DNA of 64,000 nt from contig NZ_JASLGR010000016.1 of assembly GCF_030150155.1 (NCBI RefSeq), forward strand, positions 124,001 through 188,000. Direction: 5' to 3'. Below, piece by piece: positions 58,738 through 64,000 of the stretch (within the stretch, counting starts at the first letter, position 1; each line of letters opens with the position of its first letter). The position numbers were made by a program, and so were the translations under genes. The stretch comes from Nocardioides sp. (GTDB taxonomy: Bacteria > Actinomycetota > Actinomycetes > Propionibacteriales > Nocardioidaceae). A model generated the notes under the pieces. The model was not told the DNA's origin. It did no database searches and worked only from the letters and a program-made list of their open reading frames with translations.

Positions 58738-60999
58738 ATGACCACCGTCGAGAGCCCGCTGGACGCGTCCCCCGCCGACGATGCCCAGGATCTCGCGACC
58801 CCTGCGGAGGTCGGTGGCCAGCGTGAGGTCGCCACTGGCGAGGTCGCCGAGGTGGACGAGGCTGTCGAGGTCGACGAGACCGGCGCCGTCACGGAGGGCG
58901 CCGCGTCGCCCGCCGCCGAGGCAAGCCCTGAGCCTGAGGCCGAGGTCGAGCCCCGCCCCGAAGCCAAGCGCCGCAAGCGCGGCGACATCCAGGGCCTGCG
59001 CGCCCTCGCCGTCGCCCTCGTCGTGGCCGACCACATGGGCCTGCCCGGCATGCATGGCGGCTTCCTCGGTGTCGACGTCTTCTTCGTCATCTCCGGATTC
59101 CTGATCACCGGCCTGCTCGTCCACGAGGCCAAGACCCGGGGCCGGATCTCGCTGCCCGGGTTCTGGGCGCGTCGAGCGCGCCGCGTCCTGCCCGCCGCAA
59201 CGGGTGTGCTGGTCGCGACGCTCGCCACCACGGCGTACGTCGGCTCGGTCTCGGCCACCGAGCAGGCCGGCACCGATGCGATCTGGGCCTCGGGGTTCCT
59301 CGCCAACCTGCACCTGGTGCTGGAGGGGACCGACTACTTCGCCTCGGGCACGGCGTCGCTGTTCCAGCACTACTGGTCGCTGGCGGTGGAGGAGCAGTTC
59401 TACCTGGTCTGGCCGCTCCTGCTGCTGGTGATGGTCCGCTTCCGGGCCCGCAAGGGCATGATCCTGGCGATCGTCGCCACGGTGACCCTGGCCTCGCTGG
59501 CGTGGTCGCTGCACGTCACCCCGATCAATGCCGAGACGGCGTACTTCAACACGCTGGCCCGCGGCTTCGAGTTCGGCGGCGGCGCGTTCCTCGCCGTGAT
59601 GGCACCGCGCTTCCCGCGCTGGCTCAACGCCCTGCTCGGCATCGTCGGCGCCGCCGGGCTGATCGCCGCCTGCGCCACCATGACCGGGGCCACCCCGTTC
59701 CCCGGCTGGCACGCCGGCATCCCGGTGCTGGCCACGATGTGCCTGCTCGCCGCGCCCACCGGACCGGTCTCGACGGTGCTGCGGATCTGGCCGCTGCGGG
59801 CGCTGGGGACGATCTCGTACTCGGTCTACCTGTGGCACTGGCCGGTGCTCCAGCTCGCCCCCGACCAGCTGCCGGAGGGCTGGAACCGGACCGAGCGCGA
59901 CCTCGCGATGGTGGGGATCATCCTCGCGCTGTCGATCCTGTCCTGGGCGGTGCTCGAGGTGCCGTTCCAGAAGGGCTGGATCCCCGGCGTGCGACGCCAC
60001 GGTGCGCTGGTGCTGTGGCCGCTCACGATCGGCCTCGTGCTCTCGGCTGCCTCCGCGTCCACGGCGTACGCGACCCACCAGCTCGACCAGCGCAACGCCG
60101 CTGCTGCGGCCTGGGAGAAGCAGCACGCCGCCACCGAGTCGGCCTCCGCGTCGGCCTCGCCGCAGGCCACCGTGACGCTGGCCGACGAGATCGCCGGAGC
60201 CGTCGCCGACGGCAAGGCCGGCGCCCCGCTGCCCGTCTTCGACATCGCCGCGCACAAGAAGGACTTCTGGCGCACCGACTTCGGCTGCTTCGCCGACAAC
60301 CCCGACGCGGTCGCCCCCTCGTGCACGTACGGCGACACCGCGGCCTCCGCGCTGGTGGTCGTCCAGGGCGACTCGCACGCCGGGATGTGGCTGCCGGCCC
60401 TCGACGCGCTCGGCAAGGAGCAGCACTTCCGGGTGGTGCCCCTGGTCAAGCTCGGCTGCGCGCCGTTCTTCGTGCCGCAGACCATCGGCGGCGCCGACTT
60501 CCCGACGTGCGCCTCCTTCCGGCGCTGGTCGGTGCAGCGGATCGCCGAGCTCAAGCCCGACGCCGTTATCGTCGGCTACCGCGGCCTGAACGAGACCTCC
60601 CCGATGTCGGGCCGCACAATGGACGAGACCTGGACCTTCGGCGTCCGGCGCCTGATCACCCAGATCACCCCGTCGGCGGGGAAGGTGATCGTGCTCGGCG
60701 ACGTCCCGACCCGGGCCGAGTCGCTCGACACCTGCGCGACCACGCCGGGCAACACCCTCGCCTCGTGCGCCATCCCCGCCACCGGCTCGGGGATCACCAG
60801 CAACGCACTGACCCGCGCCGCCCTGAGCGGCACGAGTGCGACGTACGTCGACACCGTCGGGCTGGTCTGTGCCGACGGCACCTGCCCTGCCGCGGTCGGC
60901 ACCACCTGGACCTACCGCGACCAGGACCACCTGACCGCGTCCTGGGCGCAGCACGTCACCGCGCAGCTCGGCGAGGACCTGGGCCGGATCGTCGGGTGA
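58738..60999 (+). CDS. OafA-type acyltransferase with SGNH domain
   Basis: This 753-residue protein has a long acidic N-terminal extension (about 1-80), an acyltransferase-3 membrane domain (DIQGLRALAVALVVADHMGLPG with the conserved Arg; GVDVFFVISGFLITG; FWARRARRVLPA) and a C-terminal extracytoplasmic SGNH hydrolase-like domain (VVQGDSHAGMWLPAL). Such proteins O-acetylate cell-envelope polysaccharides: the membrane part moves an acyl group and the SGNH part transfers it. Location next to the LytR_C gene suits an envelope role. Confidence 0.93.
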   Translation: MTTVESPLDASPADDAQDLATPAEVGGQREVATGEVAEVDEAVEVDETGAVTEGAASPAAEASPEPEAEVEPRPEAKRRKRGDIQGLRALAVALVVADHMGLPGMHGGFLGVDVFFVISGFLITGLLVHEAKTRGRISLPGFWARRARRVLPAATGVLVATLATTAYVGSVSATEQAGTDAIWASGFLANLHLVLEGTDYFASGTASLFQHYWSLAVEEQFYLVWPLLLLVMVRFRARKGMILAIVATVTLASLAWSLHVTPINAETAYFNTLARGFEFGGGAFLAVMAPRFPRWLNALLGIVGAAGLIAACATMTGATPFPGWHAGIPVLATMCLLAAPTGPVSTVLRIWPLRALGTISYSVYLWHWPVLQLAPDQLPEGWNRTERDLAMVGIILALSILSWAVLEVPFQKGWIPGVRRHGALVLWPLTIGLVLSAASASTAYATHQLDQRNAAAAAWEKQHAATESASASASPQATVTLADEIAGAVADGKAGAPLPVFDIAAHKKDFWRTDFGCFADNPDAVAPSCTYGDTAASALVVVQGDSHAGMWLPALDALGKEQHFRVVPLVKLGCAPFFVPQTIGGADFPTCASFRRWSVQRIAELKPDAVIVGYRGLNETSPMSGRTMDETWTFGVRRLITQITPSAGKVIVLGDVPTRAESLDTCATTPGNTLASCAIPATGSGITSNALTRAALSGTSATYVDTVGLVCADGTCPAAVGTTWTYRDQDHLTASWAQHVTAQLGEDLGRIVG

Positions 61000-61062
61000 T
61001 CTTCGCCTCCTGGTGACCTGAGGCTTTCCCGCGCGCAGGCGATCTGTGATTCGCTGGTGCGC

Positions 61063-61896
61063 ATGCGATGGGTGTCGACCAGTGGGCAGGAGCGCTACGA
61101 GGCGTTGACCCAGGTGGCCTCGGACACCTTGATCGCCCTCGACTTCGACGGCACCCTGGCCCCCATCGTCGACGACCCGACCCGGGCGCGGATCCACCCT
61201 GACGCCGCCGACGTCCTGGTCGCCCTGGCCCCCAAGGTCGCCGCCATCGCCGTGGTCACCGGCCGCCCCGCACGCCAGGTCCTCGACCTCGGCGGGCTGG
61301 AGGAGGTCGCCGACCGGATGGCGGAGTTCGGCACCGAGCTGCGCGTCTTCGGACAGTACGGCGCCGAGCGCTGGACCGCGTCGCACCGGGCGATCGTCGG
61401 ACCACGCCCTCCCGCCGGGCTGGCGGCGTTCCTGCGCGACCTGCCGCGCCTGCTGCGCGAGGCCGACGCGGTCGAGGCCTACGTCGAGGAGAAGGGGCTC
61501 GCGGTCGCGGTCCACACCCGCCGCCTGCCCGACGCCGAGGAGGCCTTCGCCCGGATCAAGCCGGTGCTGTCCGCCGCAGCCGAGGCCCACGACCTGGAGG
61601 TCGAACCGGGCCGGCTGGTGGTCGAGATCCGCGACGGTGCGATGGACAAGGGCATCGTGGTCGACCGGCTGATCACCACCCTGCCGGCCAAGGGTGTCCT
61701 CTTCGCCGGCGATGACCTTGGCGACCTGGAGGCCTTCGAGACCGTCACCGCCTGGGCCGGGGAGGGACTGGCGAGCCTGCTGGTCTGCTCGGGCTCGGAG
61801 GAGGAGTCGCGGCTGGTGCCGCTGGCCGACGTGGTGGTGCCGGGTCCGGCCGGGGTGCTGGAGCTGCTGCGGCAGTTCGCTGCCGACGCGCTCTGA
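61063..61896 (+). CDS. otsB: Trehalose-6-phosphate phosphatase
   Basis: This 277-residue HAD enzyme has LIALDFDGTLAPIVDDPTRA (nucleophile DxD), VVTGRPARQV, and FAGDDLGDLEAFE with the acidic pair. It removes phosphate from trehalose-6-phosphate made by OtsA. The ATG at 61063 is chosen; a GTG at 61057 is in frame. It is followed by repeat array G. Confidence 0.95.
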   Translation: MRWVSTSGQERYEALTQVASDTLIALDFDGTLAPIVDDPTRARIHPDAADVLVALAPKVAAIAVVTGRPARQVLDLGGLEEVADRMAEFGTELRVFGQYGAERWTASHRAIVGPRPPAGLAAFLRDLPRLLREADAVEAYVEEKGLAVAVHTRRLPDAEEAFARIKPVLSAAAEAHDLEVEPGRLVVEIRDGAMDKGIVVDRLITTLPAKGVLFAGDDLGDLEAFETVTAWAGEGLASLLVCSGSEEESRLVPLADVVVPGPAGVLELLRQFAADAL

Positions 61897-61950
61897 GGTC
61901 CGGCTCCGGGGCGGTGCGGTCCGTGGGGCGTGCCGGTGACGACGTACGGC

Positions 61951-62016
61951 GTGGGAAAGCCGGATCTGGGCGGTGGTGAACCCGGAAGTCGGCGGTGGTG
62001 AACCCGGAATTCGGCG
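61951..62016. repeat. 22-bp tandem repeat array G, three units (one decayed)
   Basis: Two clear units and one degenerate unit (GTGGGAAAGCCGGATCTGGG) occur between otsB and the ABC transporter genes. Orientation is reverse, but no reverse gene ends here, so this array is the only one not anchored at a stop codon. Confidence 0.8.
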
Positions 62017-62149
62017 GGTGCCTGCCATCAACCTGAACACCGGGTGAATGCAGCACGTCGTTCGCTGTGCGTTTCCTTGACCGCACGCCGCGGGTCACAT
62101 TCGCTTCCTATGGTCTCCGTGTCTGTCACCGACTCGGAGGTGAAGCGAC

Positions 62150-63046
62150 ATGGCACACGACCGCGCAGTTCGGGCTCGCGGCATCACGAAGTACTACGGC
62201 GACGTGGTCGCTCTCGACGGCGTGGATCTGGATCTCATCTCGGGACAGATCCACGGCCTGGTAGGGCCCAACGGCGCCGGCAAGACCACCCTGCTCGGCC
62301 TGCTGCTAGGCCTGGCGGGGGCCGACGCGGGCACCCTGGAGATCCTCGGCCACCCGGCCGGGCACGGTCTCGCGGTCCCGGACGGGGTCGCCGGGTTCGT
62401 CGACGGGCCGGGGCTCTACCCGGCGCTGACGGCGCGGGCGAACCTGGCCGCGGTGGCGGCGCTCCAGCCCAGCCAGACCAGCGAGCCCCGTCACCCCGGC
62501 CGTCGCGACCGGTCGCGGGCCGCCGACGAGGTCGAGCAGGCACTGCGCCAGGTCGGACTGCTGGACGTGGCCGACGACCGGGTCCGGGGCTTCTCCCTCG
62601 GTATGCGCCAGCGCCTCGGTCTGGCCTCGGCGCTGCTGCTGCGGCCCCGCCTGCTGGTGCTCGACGAGCCGGCCAACGGGCTCGACCCGGCAGGGCGGCG
62701 CCACGTCCACGACGTCCTGACCACCCTGGCCGACCAGGGCTGCGCGATCGTGGTGTCGAGCCATCGGATGGACGACATCGCCGCGCTCTGCTCCGAGGTC
62801 ACCCTGCTGACCGGAGGCCGGGTGGTCTTCAGCGGGCCGATCGCGAAGCTCGCCGCCGAGGCCGGACCGGTGGACTACCGGGTGCTGACCGCGACCGGGC
62901 AGGAGTCCACGGTGCGTGGCACCACCGAGCTCGACGCCCTGGTCGCCACCGTCCTGGCAGGCGGGGGAGCGATCCGCGAGGTCGCCCCGGTCGTGCCGCC
63001 ACTGGAGGCCGCGTTCCTGGCCCTGACCGCGGGGGAGACCCGATGA
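62150..63046 (+). CDS. ABC transporter ATP-binding protein (export type)
   Basis: This 298-residue ATPase has Walker A LVGPNGAGKTT, signature FSLGMRQRL and Walker B LLVLDEPANGLDP, the CcmA/YhaQ exporter pattern. GGAGGTGA precedes the ATG. The permease follows with a four-base overlap. Possible roles are export of a drug, lipid or signal; no substrate is indicated. Confidence 0.93.
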   Translation: MAHDRAVRARGITKYYGDVVALDGVDLDLISGQIHGLVGPNGAGKTTLLGLLLGLAGADAGTLEILGHPAGHGLAVPDGVAGFVDGPGLYPALTARANLAAVAALQPSQTSEPRHPGRRDRSRAADEVEQALRQVGLLDVADDRVRGFSLGMRQRLGLASALLLRPRLLVLDEPANGLDPAGRRHVHDVLTTLADQGCAIVVSSHRMDDIAALCSEVTLLTGGRVVFSGPIAKLAAEAGPVDYRVLTATGQESTVRGTTELDALVATVLAGGGAIREVAPVVPPLEAAFLALTAGETR

Positions 63047-64000
63047 CCACCTCGATCCCCGCCCCGCGTCGCCAGCGCGCCCGCGACGAGAGCGACCAGC
63101 CCGACCAGCACGACCAGGACAGCCGCGATCGCGCCTCCGCCCGCCCCGCACCCCTGCGGGCCGGCTACGCCTTCGAGCTGCGCAAGCTGCTCGCCCAGTG
63201 GCGGATCCGGGTCGTGATCGGGCTGTGCTGGATCGCCCCGGCGCTCTTCGTCGGGGTGGTCAGCGCGCAGAGCTCGCTGCCGGCCGACACCGTCTTCGGG
63301 CGCTGGATGCACGCCACCGGCTGGGCCGGCACCCTGGTGGTGCTGGCGTTCTGCTGCTCGTGGGCGCTGCCGCTGCTCACCTCCCTGGTCGCCGGAGACG
63401 CCTTCGCCGTCGAGGACCGGCTCGGCACCTGGCGGCACCTGGTGCTGACGATGCGCTCGCCGGCGCGGATCTTCTGGTCCAAGACCCTGGCCAGCCTGTC
63501 GGTGATCGTGCTCCTCCTCGTCGGGGTCGCGCTCTCGGCCACCCTCGGCGGCCTGGTCGCCGCCGGCCCGCATCCGCTGGTCGGCCTCGACGGCACCGTC
63601 TTCACCTCGGGGGAGGCGGCCGGGCGGATCGCGCTGGCCTGGCTTGCGGTGCTCGCCCCCACCCTCGCCTTCGCCGCCGTCGGGCTGCTCGGGTCCGTGG
63701 TGCTGGGTCGGTCTCCGATGGGCCTGCTCGTGCCCGCCGTACTCGCGCTGGCGCTCAACCTGCTGCAGCTCCTGCCGCTCCCGGTCGCTGTCCGCCTGGG
63801 GCTGCCCAGCGCCGGGTTCGTGGCCTGGCGGGGGCTGCTCACCGACCCGGCCCAGACCGGCCCGCTGCTGGTCGCCCTGGCCGTCGACCTGGCCTGGGTC
63901 GTGGTCGCGCTGGGGGTTGCTCGGCGGCTCTTCGTCCGCCGTGACTTCGCCACCCTGGTCAACGACGGGGGCACCGCCCGCGCGCTGCTGAGCGCGGCCG
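63043..64000 (+). CDS. ABC-2 type transporter permease, truncated by the window end
   Basis: The frame opens at the ATG overlapping the ATPase stop and stays open to the window end (319 codons). After a charged 40-residue N terminus (DQPDQHDQDSRDR) it has AYAFELRKLLAQWRIRVVIGLCW and about six hydrophobic segments typical of ABC-2 permeases (RLGTWRHLVLTMRSPARIFWSKTLA). It would form the channel for the upstream ATPase. Confidence 0.88.
   Translation, partial: MTTSIPAPRRQRARDESDQPDQHDQDSRDRASARPAPLRAGYAFELRKLLAQWRIRVVIGLCWIAPALFVGVVSAQSSLPADTVFGRWMHATGWAGTLVVLAFCCSWALPLLTSLVAGDAFAVEDRLGTWRHLVLTMRSPARIFWSKTLASLSVIVLLLVGVALSATLGGLVAAGPHPLVGLDGTVFTSGEAAGRIALAWLAVLAPTLAFAAVGLLGSVVLGRSPMGLLVPAVLALALNLLQLLPLPVAVRLGLPSAGFVAWRGLLTDPAQTGPLLVALAVDLAWVVVALGVARRLFVRRDFATLVNDGGTARALLSAA

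Noticed and set aside
57823..62040. 1405-codon open frame on the reverse strand across DUF3263, LytR_C, acyltransferase and otsB
   Set aside because: All four forward genes have recognisable domains; the antisense product is Arg/Gly/Asp-rich with no domain. It is an artefact of GC-rich codon bias.

Overview
The window is a continuous piece of high-GC actinobacterial chromosome. The order carD, ispD-like gene, ispD, ispF, cysS, rlmB, with a DUF3263 gene next to a LytR_C gene and class E sortase chemistry, fits Propionibacteriales, most like Nocardioides; this placement is inference from gene content and style. Many genes appear leaderless, with a TANNNT -10 box exactly 12 bases before the start codon.

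Layout. (1) 1-9.7 kb: a truncated class E sortase diverges from an operon encoding a secreted membrane-tailed protein, a Liv-type substrate-binding protein, a LivF ATPase, a single 966-residue LivH-LivM-LivG fusion, a neocarzinostatin-fold secreted protein and an LPKTG-anchored protein. (2) 9.8-11.5 kb: a reverse pair encoding an NAD(P)-binding epimerase-like protein and a homologue of plant red chlorophyll catabolite reductase (RCCR). (3) 11.5-22.7 kb: a tightly overlapping 13-gene forward operon: ABM-fold protein, alpha/beta hydrolase, MaoC hydratase, luciferase-like oxidoreductase, CaiB CoA-transferase, MmgE/PrpD, multi-domain RidA protein, a split MaoC pair, thiolase plus DUF35 protein, acyl-CoA dehydrogenase and CitE-like lyase. 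(4) 22.9-34.6 kb: a secreted Ig-repeat protein, an MDR/SDR reductase pair, a VOC protein, a reverse operon (CaiB, cyclase, MmgE/PrpD, hydantoinase-like amidohydrolase) and an FAD oxidoreductase. (5) 34.7-64 kb: mostly housekeeping and unlinked genes, including gpm, UbiA, carD, MEP-pathway genes, nirD, cysS, rlmB, a GH13 amylase, tRNA-Thr, pdxY, ung, a PLP decarboxylase with an MFS carrier, otsA, otsB and an ABC exporter.

How it fits together. Regions 1-4 look like one catabolic island: six copies of an AT-rich 16-bp site lie at its promoters and I found none in the housekeeping half. My working reading is uptake by an envelope-anchored Liv-type importer, reduction and opening of a nitrogen-containing ring compound, then CoA activation, hydration, dehydrogenation and C-C cleavage by a citramalyl-CoA-type lyase. 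The RCCR homologue makes a linear tetrapyrrole (bilin or chlorophyll catabolite) a plausible but unproven substrate.

A second unusual layer is a family of 22-bp tandem repeats, about 34 units in seven intergenic arrays. Six arrays begin exactly at the stop codon of a gene.
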